A DNA stretch of 64,000 nt from Branchinecta lynchi (taxonomy: Eukaryota > Arthropoda > Branchiopoda > Anostraca > Branchinectidae). The stretch covers positions 16,797,998 to 16,861,997 of the forward strand of contig JAKZAP010000020.1 of assembly GCA_023053575.1 (NCBI GenBank). Direction: 5' to 3'. Each line of letters starts with the position of its first letter. Positions within the stretch are counted from its first letter, which is position 1. This document shows, piece by piece, positions 11,349 to 21,512 of the stretch. The notes below the pieces were generated by a model that was not told the DNA's origin, searched no databases, and saw only the letters and a program-made list of their open reading frames with translations. Position numbers and translations under genes: made by a program.

Positions 11349-11735
11349 AGGACCCCTCTTGCCTATTATGCCTTTTATAATATACCTGCTCCCTTAGGGA
11401 ATTCTAAGCTTTTAAATTCCCATCTTTCTCCACTGTTACGTTTTGTGCCTACGAATGTTTAGTGCCTTTTCGGCCGTGCCGAGTTTTCCCCCTTACAGAA
11501 CACAAAGTTTGCCAGAATCTTCAACGTCCGCTGACAACTCTCTTACACACAAGGGTATGAGAATCTTCTGTTTTTGACTAATTTTATTTGCTTGGTTTTC
11601 TTACTTTTTATCCACGCGGCGCGATCAGTTTTCAAATGTTTTGCACTCAGCCGCCGCGTCGGAGTGCTAGAAGGCTGTGCAGAGTCGTCAAGCGCTAACA
11701 AGAAAATCGCTAAATTAATTTGGAAAGTAATATTT
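11349..11735 (+). mobile_element. Family K repeat (5'-TTAA mutated)
   Basis: It begins AGGACCCCTCTTGCC after TTCA and shares the CCGCCGCGTCGGAG core with 5204-5655. The far end has diverged. Confidence 0.6.
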
Positions 11736-11807
11736 ACTTTTTATTCATATATCCAATACGATTGTTATATTTGGAGTAGTTAGTTTCAGTATAAAATAAA
11801 AAAAATG

Positions 11808-12148
11808 CAAATTATCCCAAACAGGGGAAATGGAAAATATACAACGGCAACGGAGTCTTATGTGAAATCTAACCTTCTTAATATTATGCAAATACCTAAA
11901 GCACAGATAGGAAAATTTATGTACAAATATCTCAATTCACTTTCACCTCCTGGAATTCTAGAGCTGTATCTTTTTAAGGAATCGTCATCATATCATGGTT
12001 TTTCCGACATCTTCAGCATCAAATAGTATATTGTCTCACAAAGAAGGCATACTTCAAGAGGGGCGTTTTCAATAAGACATGCAGGAGTAGCGATATGGAA
12101 TGAAATACCTCTGTATATTAGGAATGCAATAACCCTACAGTCTTTTAA
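11808..12148 (+). mobile_element. LINE fragment, C-terminal end of ORF2
   Basis: The open stretch encodes IGKFMYKYLNSLSPPGI and, after a break, SIRHAGVAIWNEIP and LQSFKQEL. These are the weakly conserved ORF2 tail motifs of many CR1/Jockey LINEs (xGKFMYKYxNxxLPxxF ... RHxGxxIWNxLPxxIR ... SFKxxLK). A Helentron-like element inserted at 12149 cuts it off. Confidence 0.7.
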
Positions 12149-12585
12149 ACAAGAGCTGGAAGCTAATATGGCACTTGCAAGGCTGGGTCAGAGGATGAAA
12201 GTAGGAATTCTTCAGTTCGTGGGTTTGTTGTGGTGGTTTGTAAGCAAAACCCTTGAGATAATGGGTCCTTGGAAATCACAAGAACGTATCGTTTGGTAAT
12301 GCATTTGGCTGTGATCATACACACTTTAGAGGCGCTAGAAATTCGTCTGTAATCAAAACTCTTGAAGCAAAAAATATGATGAGCTCATCGGGAGAATGAA
12401 ATGTATAGTTTACTCAAAAGTATCATTTGTAATTAAGTTTCGCGGTCCTAGCACATCTGGAACTACCTTAACTCGTGATCACCGGAATTCCGGACCCCCC
12501 CCCCCCACCTATCTCCCCCCACAGTGCTCGAATCCGATCCAGTTCTGTCTATTCAAACAATGTTTACAACGGATACGTCAGCTAT

Positions 12586-12645
12586 GATTTTTCATCAGCG
12601 ATATTTCGGCCCTTCTTGGCAAGGGTCCTCGTCAGGCTGTCAATC
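12586..12645 (-). ncRNA. Type I hammerhead ribozyme, left arm of copy 1
   Basis: Reading the minus strand: GATTGACAGC, core CTGACGA, stem II GGACCCTT/AAGGGCC with a GCCAAG loop and a bulged A, core GAAA, TATC, then GCTGATGAAAAATC. Stem I pairs CAGC with GCTG and, after an internal loop, GATT with AATC. Predicted cleavage lies after the C at 12600. Stem III is only A-U over two bases, but ATAT is self-complementary, so a dimer could form a 4-bp stem III. All catalytic core bases are present. Confidence 0.85.
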
Positions 12646-12845
12646 TTCTTGTTCAACTTCGGGGAGGAAACAAACCTGTAATAATCAGATTATTACAGGT
12701 TTGTTTCCTTCCCCGAAGTTTGTTTCCTTCTTGGCAAGGGTCCTCGTCAGGCTGTCAATCTTCTTGTTCAACTTCGGGGAAGGAAACAAACCTGTAATAA
12801 TCAGATTATTACAGGTTTGTTTCCTTCCCCGAAGTTGAACAAGAA

Positions 12846-12905
12846 GATTGACAGCCTGACGAGGACCCTTGCCAAGAAGGGCCGAAATATCGCTGATGAA
12901 AAATC
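12846..12905 (+). ncRNA. Type I hammerhead ribozyme, right arm of copy 1
   Basis: Same 60-nt fold as the left arm on the opposite strand: CTGACGA, stem II with GCCAAG loop, GAAATATC. Predicted cleavage is between 12891 and 12892. Core intact. Confidence 0.85.
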
Positions 12906-14686
12906 ATAGCTGACGTATCCGTTGTAAACATTGTTTGAATAAATGTTTCAAAGTCAGCTTGGGCTCAAAGAATATTTACCAGTTCTGTCACTAATGAATC
13001 TAGGCTTGTGCTTGTTCTTCCCACCAAGTTCCATCCCAATTGCTCCACTCTAAGCGTGTCACAAAATTTACGGCTCCCCCCTCTGACTCCCCCCCCCCCC
13101 CCATACAAATATCGGATCCGGTTCGGACTTCACATAGGACATCCGAGACACGAGGTCTTCGACCTCGAGAAGATCCGACCACCCCTTCCAAAGGTATACG
13201 TTACTATAGATTCCGAATTCCCCTTCCCTCCACTGCCCTCACGGTGGTCGGATGGGAGAAGTGACTATTTCCAAGTTAGTTTGGTTGGGTCCCTGGTATG
13301 CTTGCCAAGTTTCACTGTCCTAACCCACCTGGAAGTAACTTAGCTCCGTATCACCGGAATTCCGGACCCCCCCCCCCCCTCCAAAGTGCACGAATCCCGT
13401 CCGGTTCTGTCAATGATGTACCTAGGGCTTGTGCTTGTTCCTCTCACCAAGTTTCATCCCGATCCCTCCACTCTAAGCGTGTCACATGATTTCCGGTCCC
13501 CCCCCCCCGGCCACCTTCCCCCACCCACAATCGGATTCGGTCCGGACTTGAAATGGACATCTGAGACATGACGTCTTTCCAAATATCTTTCATTAAGATC
13601 CACCCGTTCGAGAGTATGCATGACACTAAATTCCGGATTCCGGCTCCCCTCCCTCCCCCCACGATGTTTGAATCGGGCAAGTGACTATTTCCAACTTATT
13701 TTGGTCGGGTCCCTAATACGCCTGCCAAGTTTCATCATCCTAGCTTATCTGGAAGTACCCTAACTCGTAAAACACCGGACTAACCGACCGACCGACCGAG
13801 AGACAGACCGACGGAAAAGTGATCGGTATATGGCACTTGGCCGTAAGGCAAGTGCCATAAAAACAACTAAAAGAGTCATTTTCAAGTAGTTGAGGAGTTG
13901 GTATGTGTAAATGTATTTAAAGTTTAACTGAACAGGCAACTTATTTTTACATCTTAGATTCAAATACATTGAATTATTACAACACCTATTGGGGATTTTC
14001 ATTCTGTCCACAGTAGTCTTCAGTAAGGACGTTGGGAATGTGGACGCTTTCCCCTGGTGAATCCGTCTACAATTCGCCCGCGAAAATCACTAAACTATCA
14101 CTACACAAGACACCTCACTAGCTAGCACTAGTTTTTGGCACTGCAGACTGCAGACACTTCTTTGTTCATTTAATACACAATTTATTTACTCGTTTGCTGC
14201 TGGTGTTGTTGCCAAATGTTCCAGGCACCATAGAGATATCACAAAAACGGGAAGAGCGGCAAGCACAATGGGATAACCGATTATTTGGAAATATCAGAAA
14301 AACAAACTAACGCTTTTTCATCGGGTTTTCAAGATTATTTAAGCGAACAAGTGATGGGTAACTAGACTGTCGTATCCTAGCCCTTTTCGGTTAAACTTTA
14401 AGCAATAACGTGTGTGGCCCTTTTTTAGGCGGACATGCAGTTTGTTCCAGGAAGCGTATTATTTTCTTGTGTTAATAAATAATCTGAAAATAATCTAGTA
14501 TTTTCAAGAAGTTTTTTTCTGATCCTTTTCATAGTGAAAAGATCATTTCTAGTAAGACTTTAACAGTTATATTTGTTACTGAAAATTTCTTATTTTTCGG
14601 ACGGAAGGGCGGAGAAGCTTCACACATTCTCAGGTATGCGTCATTAACATATTGGGACCCCAAGAAGGGCAGTCAGAACCACGTAC

Positions 14687-14972
14687 CTAAAGTTTCGACA
14701 GTCAGGGTCTGCTCCTCATTAAAGCTTTCCTCCTGTTTCCTCTTAGCCGCTCTCTGTCTTCCAGCGGCTTTAAAAAGCGCCACTCCCAGCAAGACGTTCC
14801 TCAGTTTTGTCCAGAGGACGCTGGCAGTCGTATCCGCTTCGAGAGGCCATTCAGCTTCCAAAACCGTCCGGTGATACACACCGTACGTTACAGCATTTGG
14901 TTGGAATCCCCGTTTCCGAAGCTCAAAGAGCACGCGAACGGCAAGAGCCGGCTGAGCAAACTCGCCACACAG
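14687..14972 (-). CDS. Crag: Crag exon J: PPR repeat ([13 protein letters not shown])
   Basis: 286 nt: 95 codons plus one base. It begins [18 protein letters not shown], continues [25 protein letters not shown] and [17 protein letters not shown], then becomes a Lys/Gln/Glu-rich tail. DENND4 has [43 protein letters not shown] and LWTKxRNVxxGxxxF, so every block is present. Acceptor TTTTTTCAG, donor GTACGT. Conservation fades towards the exon end, where the disordered linker begins. Confidence 0.95.
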
Positions 14973-15118
14973 CTGAAAAAATTGTAAGTTAAGAGCCTAC
15001 TTCCGAATCTGTACACCAGGGACGAATGAAACAAATAGTACAAGCTTTTTTTTTCAACTTCCAAAGAATCTCTGGTCTGAATATAAGGTTTAAAGCCAAG
15101 CTGACCATTCATTACGAA

Positions 15119-15268
15119 AGAAATATAAAACCGTGATTTTCGGGGTTTTTTTTTGCCGGAAGTGCAACCGAAATATCCGAATTTATATTTATCCCTCGCA
15201 CATCATCCTAGAGGGATAATTAGCTGATCAAGAAAAAACCCCGAAAAATCACGGTTTTCTATTTCTTT
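15119..15268. repeat. Short MITE with ~35-bp inverted repeats
   Basis: AAATATAAAACCGTGATTTT CGGGG is mirrored by CCCCGAAAAATCACGGTTTT around about 70 bp. A single-arm fragment recurs at 51758-51800. Confidence 0.7.
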
Positions 15269-15549
15269 AGCTCTGGTCTGATAACTGGTCCTTGCATATC
15301 TTGAACCTGTCTTTAAACCATATCGGTTGGATAGCAGCCAGATTCGTAGCCAGCTAATCCCTGTCCTCGATGCATAGCCACCTGACTCATGGGCTAGATC
15401 CGCAGCCTTCTAATACCTAAGTTAGATCCTAAGATTATACGTACGATTAAAATACAAAAAACTCTGCATAAATCGTAAAAAAATATTATGTAAATTAAGA
15501 AAAATATTATTTACTCGCATTTCAGTGTATTTCTATTAACATTTCCGAT

Positions 15550-16100
15550 GGTAATCAATCAATCACCTTTATTCCAGTAAAAAAATACCATATCACAAAG
15601 AAAACAGGGAAAAAAGAAGAAGACAAAAAAAGAACGAACGCGGCAACAAGTGCAAATATCACATGGACAAGAAAGCAAAAATACCTAACCAGGCTCATAC
15701 AACTTCTGCCAAATTGGCAGAGACAGGCGGAGCCATGGAAAACAAAGCACAAGGATGTATTCATTATCAGATTCAACTAAACGCTGTTTAAGCGAATTTT
15801 TACACGATAGGTGGAGTTGGGAGAAATTGAGTACACGGAACCATCGAAAACCTCAGTCGCGCTTGCTGATCGAGGTATCTTGTGAAGATATCGAAAAATA
15901 TCATTATAAGCCACACGCACCTCACTTATCCCTTGTTTACTGTAGGAGCAAACCAACGAAAGACCAAAAATACTCGTACAGTATGAACGGAAAAAGGAAA
16001 GTTTTCACTTCTGAAGAGCAAAAAGAAAACTTTCTAAGGAGTAGGTTACCACGTGCATACACTGACCTCAGAGTATGCCTAATATGTAGAGTATGCCTAA
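15550..16100 (-). mobile_element. LINE 3' end, Rex1-like family C
   Basis: In minus orientation this is the C-terminal ORF2 and 3' UTR region of the element at 20031-21103, with a (TGATT)n tail (AATCAATCAATCACC on the plus strand). The ORF is broken. The plus-strand open frame at 15755-16108 is its antisense shadow. Confidence 0.65.
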
Positions 16101-16160
16101 TAGGCTAAAGGACAACTCTTGGTTTATTCAAACAATGTTTACAACGGATACATCAGCTAT

Positions 16161-16220
16161 GATTCTTCATCAGCGATATTTCGGCCCTTCTTGGCAAGGG
16201 TCCTCGTCAGGCTGTCGATC
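16161..16220 (-). ncRNA. Type I hammerhead ribozyme, left arm of copy 2
   Basis: Core CTGACGA ... GAAATATC intact, stem I CAGC/GCTG. The outer stem I pair is GATC against AATC, one mismatch. Cleavage after the C at 16175. Confidence 0.83.
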
Positions 16221-16330
16221 CTCTGGTTCAACTCCGGGGAAGGAAACAAACCTGTAATAATGCCAAGAAGGGCCGAAATATCGCTGAAGATTATTACAGG
16301 TTTGTTTCTTTCCCCGAAGCTGAACCAGAG

Positions 16331-16390
16331 GATCGACAGCCTGACGAGGACCCTTGCCAAGAAGGGCCGAAATATTGCTGATGAAGAATC
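16331..16390 (+). ncRNA. Type I hammerhead ribozyme, right arm of copy 2
   Basis: As the left arm but with GAAATATT, so the cleavage nucleotide is U (16376). U is permitted at position 17 (H = A, C or U). Confidence 0.82.
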
Positions 16391-17149
16391 ATAGCTGACG
16401 TATCCGTTGTAAACATTGTTTGAATAAATGTTTCAAAGTCAGCTTGGGCTCAAAGAATATTTAACTCTTGGTTATTCTATATTATGCTCAACTCCCTTAT
16501 GGAATGATAAGCTTCCAAAATCCCCCTTTTCCTCAACGTTTCATTTTTTACCTACAGCTTTTTTGCGCTTTTTCGAGCTATACCAGTCATGCACAACAAA
16601 ATTCATCAAAGCCTCAAAGTCAACCGACTGCTTTTCCACACATACGGATATGAGAAGGTTCGAAGTATTGTTTCTCATCTTGGAAGACGTAGTAGAGCAT
16701 CACGCATATCTTCTGTCGTTGACTTCTTCTGTTTTGCTTGATTTTTCATTTTTAACCACGGCGCATTCAGTTTTCAAACATCTTGCGTCCAGCCGCCGCG
16801 TCGAAGAGAGTGAAGGCTGGATAGAATCGACAAGCGCTAACTAGAAAATCACTAATTTCACGTGGAAGGTGATGGCATTTTCGGGAAACGATATCTCTTG
16901 AGACATTTCATCGTGGAAAGATCGTTTCTAGTAAAAGTTGTGCTGTAACGAAGAATATTGGAAAAATAAAGTGAATTAAAAAAATAATCAGGCATCGGAA
17001 AACTGCTGAGACTCTCATTCCACTGAAAGCAAGCAAAGGCAAACGTAACGAGGAATTTCACAGGTAATTCGGGCTCTCATGCAGTCAAAGTTAATGTTCG
17101 CATAACTATGATACATTAATTGTTTAGTATAAATTTATATTTAGTATAG

Positions 17150-17342
17150 TATAACTAAACTTTACTCTTCTCTAGTTTGACTCTTCTCAAGACGCCATCT
17201 GCATTACAGTGCGTTTGTATAGTCATTTCGTTCAGTTTCGTCGGATCATTTTCTTTCCTTTATTGTTTTTCATATACTCCGTACGCGGCACGTTCTGTGC
17301 CATTTTTACATGGATTAATAAAATTATTGATTGATTGATAGC
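17150..17342 (+). mobile_element. LINE 3' end with (ATTG)n tail
   Basis: A non-coding sequence ends GGATTAATAAAATTATTGAT TGATTGATAG. The polyA-like signal followed by tetramers resembles other LINE ends in this window. Confidence 0.5.
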
Positions 17343-17447
17343 AAATTACTCAACTTGATATGAAAAAAAAAAAAAAAAAAAAACATAACGAAGGGAAAAG
17401 TCGGGGCAGGTTGCGGGGTAGCAGCGATAAGAGGCTAAGATCCGTAC

Positions 17448-17592
17448 CTGAATCATAACTCGGTAGCAAGTTTCATCAGGTGGATTTGACTTGAGCGCAG
17501 AGAGCCTCTGTAGTACGGCAAAGCCTTTTCGCAAGGTGCTATTCGGCGACTTCGACTGCGTTACGTACGCTGGCAGTTGAGCAAACCATAAG
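17448..17592 (-). CDS. Crag: Crag exon I: PPR-like helices (LWFAQLPAYV)
   Basis: 145 nt: one base, then 48 codons ending in phase 0. It encodes LWFAQLPAYVTQSKSP, RKGFAVLQRLSALKSN and PPDETCYRVMIQ. DENND4 proteins have YSLWFICLPAYVRVSHPK, a helix, then DxxDEVCYRVVMQLCG, so this is the first PPR-like repeat. Acceptor ATTTCTAG, donor GTACGG. A plus-strand poly-A run (17360-17382) in the upstream intron is read as T-rich sequence in the transcript. Confidence 0.94.
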
Positions 17593-17733
17593 CTAGAAAT
17601 GAGAATAAAATACAATAATAAACAAATCAACACAATCACAGCACCCGCTTAACTCCAAGCAATTTGTAGGAAAGAAATTCACAAAATCACATATTTAAGA
17701 AAGAATCTTTCATTTTAGTTCATTTTCAAGACT

Positions 17734-17776
17734 GAGCCTCAAGAGACCCTTGTCAAGAAGGGCCGAAATATAGCTC
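17734..17776 (+). ncRNA. Decayed hammerhead (subfamily 2)
   Basis: GAGC, CTCAAGA, stem II with GTCAAG loop, GAAATATA, GCTC. The invariant G of CUGANGA is now C, so it should be inactive. The arm continues to about 17860 (GTCAGCTTGGGCTGAAGG). Confidence 0.65.
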
Positions 17777-18141
17777 TAATAAAATATAGTTGACGTATAC
17801 GTTTTAATTTGTCAAATATGATTCGTAGTCAGCTTGGGCTGAAGGAATATCCATCACCGAAGTACAGAACTTCAAATCGCCCAGGCATGCCGACGACAAG
17901 TATCCATCTTAGCTGTAAAGAAGAAGAGACATGTGACTCCAAAACGAAAATGCAGACAGATCTCAACGCTTTCAACGACCCAGCCCAGCAGCCAAAACAG
18001 CAGCCGTGTCCAAAATGAAATCGCAGCACCAGCTTTAACTCCAAGCAATTTTCAGGGAAGAAATTCACAAAATCAGTTATTTAAGAAAGAATCTTTGATT
18101 GTTTTTTTTCCACAAGTTCATTTTCCAGCTTGAGTGGCTTG

Positions 18142-18184
18142 AGCACGAAGAGGACAATTGCCAGAAGGGCCGAAATATAGCTCT
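18142..18184 (+). ncRNA. Decayed hammerhead (subfamily 2)
   Basis: GAGC/GCTC stem I and GAAATATA remain, but the first core box reads ACGAAGA and stem II is changed (GGACAATT). Inactive by the usual rules. Confidence 0.6.
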
Positions 18185-18240
18185 GATAAAATGTAGCTGA
18201 CGTATTCGTTTTGCATTGTCAAAAAATCAATATAATCATA

Positions 18241-18587
18241 AGCCGCGTTCGATTCATCTACGGTTATCCGACTATATTATCCCGAAATTGTCTTTAGTCG
18301 TTTTATTCACGAATAATGACGTCATTCTCAACGCAAATTTCCATTTACGTAGTGTGAATTGAACGACAACAGACGAAAGATTTTCATCATCGCTAGAATT
18401 TCGACGGAGATCATAGAACGAAAAAAAAACTTCCGTCGGGAATTTCGGATATTATCCGACGGATTCGTAGAACTACGACTACACTTTTAAATAAAACAAC
18501 AAAAGCTCTACGCCGTAGTTGAATAAAATGGCATCTAGGGCTGGTCGTCGACAATAATAGAAAACTGTTGATGAATCGAACGCGGCT
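18241..18587. mobile_element. MITE with perfect 18-bp terminal inverted repeats
   Basis: AGCCGCGTTCGATTCATC at the left is exactly inverted as GATGAATCGAACGCGGCT at the right. ATA flanks both sides, possibly a 3-bp duplication. No ORF. Confidence 0.75.
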
Positions 18588-19468
18588 ATATACACGAATG
18601 TTGCTTTGTATTTGGAGTACAGCCGGGTTACAGGTTGACCTGAAATGAACAGCTAGAAGTCCATCAAACACACAAGGTTATATAGACGCTTTGTAGTCAA
18701 TTATTCTCCCGTAGCAAAGTCTCGCGAGTTCAAACACGGAGTCAGTGCGACCGTGGAATCATCTAGTGGAGCAATTAGGAAACACGCTTATAGGCATGCT
18801 TAAGACTGATCTTGGCAAGAAAATCAGAGAAAATGAAAAAAGTGTCGCTATGGAGGTTGCAAAAAGTAAAAAAAAAAAAAAAAAAAAGAGCAAAATATTT
18901 GGACAGCGAGCTAAACACAGCCCCAACAGCCCAAAAAACTTGTAAAGCTTATGACCTTCTTATTGCACTGAATTATATGTTTTGTAGAAGCATTCTAGGT
19001 AAAGTGTATAATGCGTTTGTTATTCACCGCATCCTTGCATTAGCACCGTTTTGGTATATTATTATATTTACTGAGTCAGATGTTAAAGCATTATGAAAGT
19101 GTTTCTATAAGTCTGCGAAATATCTGCTGAGACGCCTTGCTCAAGTAATAGCAGCGTATCAAGGAAGTATGGAGTAGCTCATCCCGTAATTGCTGTGCAG
19201 AAGCGTTAACTGCGGTATAGTCAAGACTCCGACCCAACAAGTTATGTATACAGATTACTGAAAAAGTCGAAGATAATTTGTTGTAGTTACGTTTCGTTTC
19301 CCCTTATTTTTCCTACTCCATTTAGTGTACTTGTATGTTATGATGGGTAATAAAGTGATAATAATACAAAAGTATAAACTTTTGGAGGGTTTTTTAGTTC
19401 CTAGTATTTTTTTCCAATAAACCACATATATAATCTAACAAAGCGAAAAGCCGGAAAAAATCGATTAC

Positions 19469-19575
19469 CTGAAACATGTCGCTAGGATATGGTGTGCCGA
19501 TAGCATCGGGGTATCCGAATGCTTCTTAGCAGCATTACCGAGTATCCGAAGCTCCTGTTGTGTCCTTTTCGAAAG
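19469..19575 (-). pseudogene. Decayed partial duplicate of Crag exon H
   Basis: The minus strand repeats the 3' half of exon H (21268-~21374), including its donor (CAG|GTAATCG). The translated piece is still open and reads LSKRTQQELRILGNAAKK then HSDTPMLSAHHILATCF. Against exon H it has Arg>Asn, Ile>Thr, Trp>Ser and Arg>His changes, so it has drifted at conserved positions. It has no matching acceptor because similarity stops near 19575. It lies 1.7 kb downstream of the real exon inside the same intron. Confidence 0.8.
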
Positions 19576-20030
19576 CGGTAGTGGTGATTACTGTTTTCGT
19601 TTTCCCTATTTTGTGTACTAATAATAAAAATAATAATAATGCAAAGAAAGCGAAAAGCCAGACAAAATCGATTACCTAAAACATCTCGCTTTTCCCTTAT
19701 TTTTCCTACTCTATTTTGTGTACTTGTACATTATAATGGGTAATAAATTAATAAAACTAATAATAATGCAAACAAAGCGAAAAGTCAGACAAAATCGATT
19801 ACCTAAAACATACTGCTTTTCCCTTATTTTTCCGACTCCATTTTGTGTACTTGTACGTTATAAGGGGTAGTAAAATAATAAAAATAATAATAATGCAAAC
19901 AAAGCGAAAAGCCAGACAAAATCGATTACCTAAAACATGTCGCTTTTTCCTTATTTTTCCCTACTCCATTTTGTGTACTTGTACGTTATAATGGGTAATA
20001 AAATACTAAAAATAATAATAATTCAATTCA

Positions 20031-21103
20031 ATTCAATTCAATACATTTTATTCCGGTAACTAAGACCATAATTTGAGAACACACATAACGACACTAATAA
20101 AATGAAAAACAAAACAAAACCAAGACCATATTACCCTCTATCAATAGGCTCATATAACTGTTTCCATACTGGAAGTGAAAGCCGTAGGAGCGAAGTACTC
20201 AATTGACAAATAAGGGTATTGTCGCTTGCAAGAAGCCGTTTTCTCAGAGACTCACGACACAGCCAATGCAGCTCATAAAAATTCGGGACATTATGATCAG
20301 AAAACACTTCACTAGCACTTGTAAAACGAGGGAGTTTATGAAGAAATCGAAAAATATCATTGTACGCAATACGCAGCTCGCTTATTCCTTTCTTCGTAAA
20401 AGAACAAACAAGAGAGAGACCAAAAATACTTGTACAATACGACCGAAAAAGAAACGTCTTAACGTCGGGAGTACAATGGTGGAAATTCCGCAACAGCATA
20501 TTTCCACGTGTATAAACCGATTTCAACGAATGACGAATGTGGGTATCATCAACAAGATGCTCATTAAACACAAACCCGAGGTATCGAAATTGTGAAACAA
20601 ATGAAAGCACACTACCATTCAGAAGAATAGGCGGAATAAACGGGGCGACAGAACCCTTAGGCCTAAAACCAACACATTCAGTTTTTGCTGAGTTAAAAAT
20701 GATATCATTTTCATCTGCAAACGATTGGCAAATTCGCAGTAATTTATTCAGGGCATTAGGGCATGTTGCTAGCAAAACTAGATCATCGGCATAACTAATA
20801 TTATTTATGCAACAACACCCGACGTGGCAACCAATGCCACTAGCACTTAAACGTTTGTTTAGATCGTCGCAATAAACCGTAAACAAAAACGCGGAAAGCA
20901 CGCCCCCTTGCCGTACTCCGTTAATAACAGAGAAAGGGGAACTTAGCTCAGACCCCCATCGTACCAAAAATCGCTGGTGCTGGAACCAATACGCAAGAAC
21001 ACGCAGGTAAGGTAGAGGAACACATCTTTTTCGAAGGATTAGAAGGAGCTTTCGCTGATTCACTCGATCAAATGCTTTCTTAACATCCACGAAGCAAGCA
21101 ATA
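20031..21103 (-). mobile_element. 5'-truncated LINE with reverse transcriptase, family C
   Basis: A minus-strand open frame of 319 codons (20131-21090) runs from MDVKKAFDRV through NGVRQGGVLSAFLFTVYCDD and the catalytic SYADDLVLLA to a long C-terminal region. These are RT motifs of CR1/Rex1-like non-LTR elements. The 3' end (lower coordinates) finishes in (ATTGA)n, seen as AATTCAATTCAATTCAATT. The insertion splits one 127-bp unit of the exon-end array, and AATAAT flanks both sides. EN and the N-terminal RT are missing, so it is dead on arrival. Confidence 0.85.
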
Positions 21104-21267
21104 ATGCAAACAAAGCGAAAAGCCAGACAAAATCGATTACCTAAAACATGTCGCTTTTCTCTTATTTTTCCTACTCTATTTTGTGTACTTGTACGTTATA
21201 ATGGGTAATAAAATAATAAAAATAATAATAATGCAAACAAAGCGAAAAGCCAGACAAAATCGATTAC

Positions 21268-21479
21268 CTAAAACATGTCGCTAGGATATGGCGTGCCCAT
21301 AGCATCGGGATATCCGAATGCTTCTTAGCAGCTCTACCGAGTATCCGAAGCTCCTGTTGTGTCCTTTTCGAAAGGGGAGACTTCGGCCGACTGTACTTCT
21401 GCTCAAACCCTTCCTGCGTCAGCGAGGGAGGGGCCTCTCCCCCCGGACGCACAATGGACATGTTGAGGGTGGGAAATTT
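21268..21479 (-). CDS. Crag: Crag exon H: start of the PPR-like region
   Basis: 212 nt: 70 codons plus two bases. It encodes KFPTLNMSIVRPGG, then SPLSKRTQQELRILGRAAKK and MLWARHILATCF. DENND4 equivalents are the FPxLxxxLF linker, xxKRTKQEIKTAxKLAKRC and QWAKCLxxHCYS. The acceptor CTTTCCAG lies 33 bp from a TTAA-flanked MITE (21513-21944). The donor is GTAATC. The last ~20 bases of this exon and its donor recur several times in the following intron (19440-21300), together with a mutated copy of about half of the exon. Confidence 0.92.
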
Positions 21480-21512
21480 CTGGAAAGGAGAAACATAAAC
21501 ACAGTTTTTTAA

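Larger units (their letters stand above)
12550..12978. mobile_element. Hammerhead-bearing foldback element (copy 1)
   Basis: Two long inverted arms, each containing a hammerhead ribozyme read outward, surround a spacer with further inverted pieces (ACAAACCTGTAATAATC). An 11-bp duplication CCAGTTCTGTC flanks it at 12539-12549 and 12979-12989. One end carries an extra ~35-nt tail (12944-12978, containing GTCAGCTTGGGCTCAAAG) that the other end lacks. No ORF. Nested in the Helentron-like element. Confidence 0.85.
12149..13860 (+). mobile_element. Helentron-like element interrupted by a hammerhead foldback element
   Basis: The 5' tip ACAAGAGCTGGAAGC and the 3' hairpin (TGGCACTTGGCCGTAAGGCA and AGTGCCAT) are both present, and the GACCGACCGACCGAGAGACAG microsatellite precedes the hairpin. 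The unit is continuous once 12550-12978 plus one TSD copy is removed. Poly-C tracts (12486, 13090, 13370, 13500) mark the internal units. Confidence 0.75.
16125..16462. mobile_element. Hammerhead-bearing foldback element (copy 2)
   Basis: Inverted arms with one hammerhead each. The 11-bp duplication AACTCTTGGTT occurs at 16114-16124 and 16463-16473. The same one-sided tail ending GGGCTCAAAGAATATTT is present. The middle (16261-16290) holds a truncated third hammerhead piece. Confidence 0.85.
16109..16943 (+). mobile_element. Family K repeat split by a hammerhead foldback element
   Basis: AGGACAACTCTTGG (16109) continues after 16462 as GTTATTCTATATTATGC and the CCGCCGCGTCGAAG core, matching other family K copies once the insertion is removed. 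Confidence 0.65.
19440..21300 (-). repeat. 127-bp tandem array carrying exon H end plus splice donor
   Basis: AAAGCGAAAAGC recurs at about 19440, 19647, 19774, 19901, 21112 and 21239, giving periods of 207, 127 and 127, then a LINE-interrupted unit, then 127. On the minus strand most units contain GACATGTTTTAG GTAATCG, the last bases of exon H and its donor, followed by intron start sequence. Confidence 0.85.

Noticed and set aside
12655..12835. Candidate attenuator-like hairpins (ACAAACCTGTAATAATC inverted pairs)
   Set aside because: They are internal duplications of the foldback arms, not a regulatory hairpin.
16119..16394. 91- and 67-codon open frames on both strands
   Set aside because: Both are translations of the inverted ribozyme arms; a palindrome gives mirrored frames.
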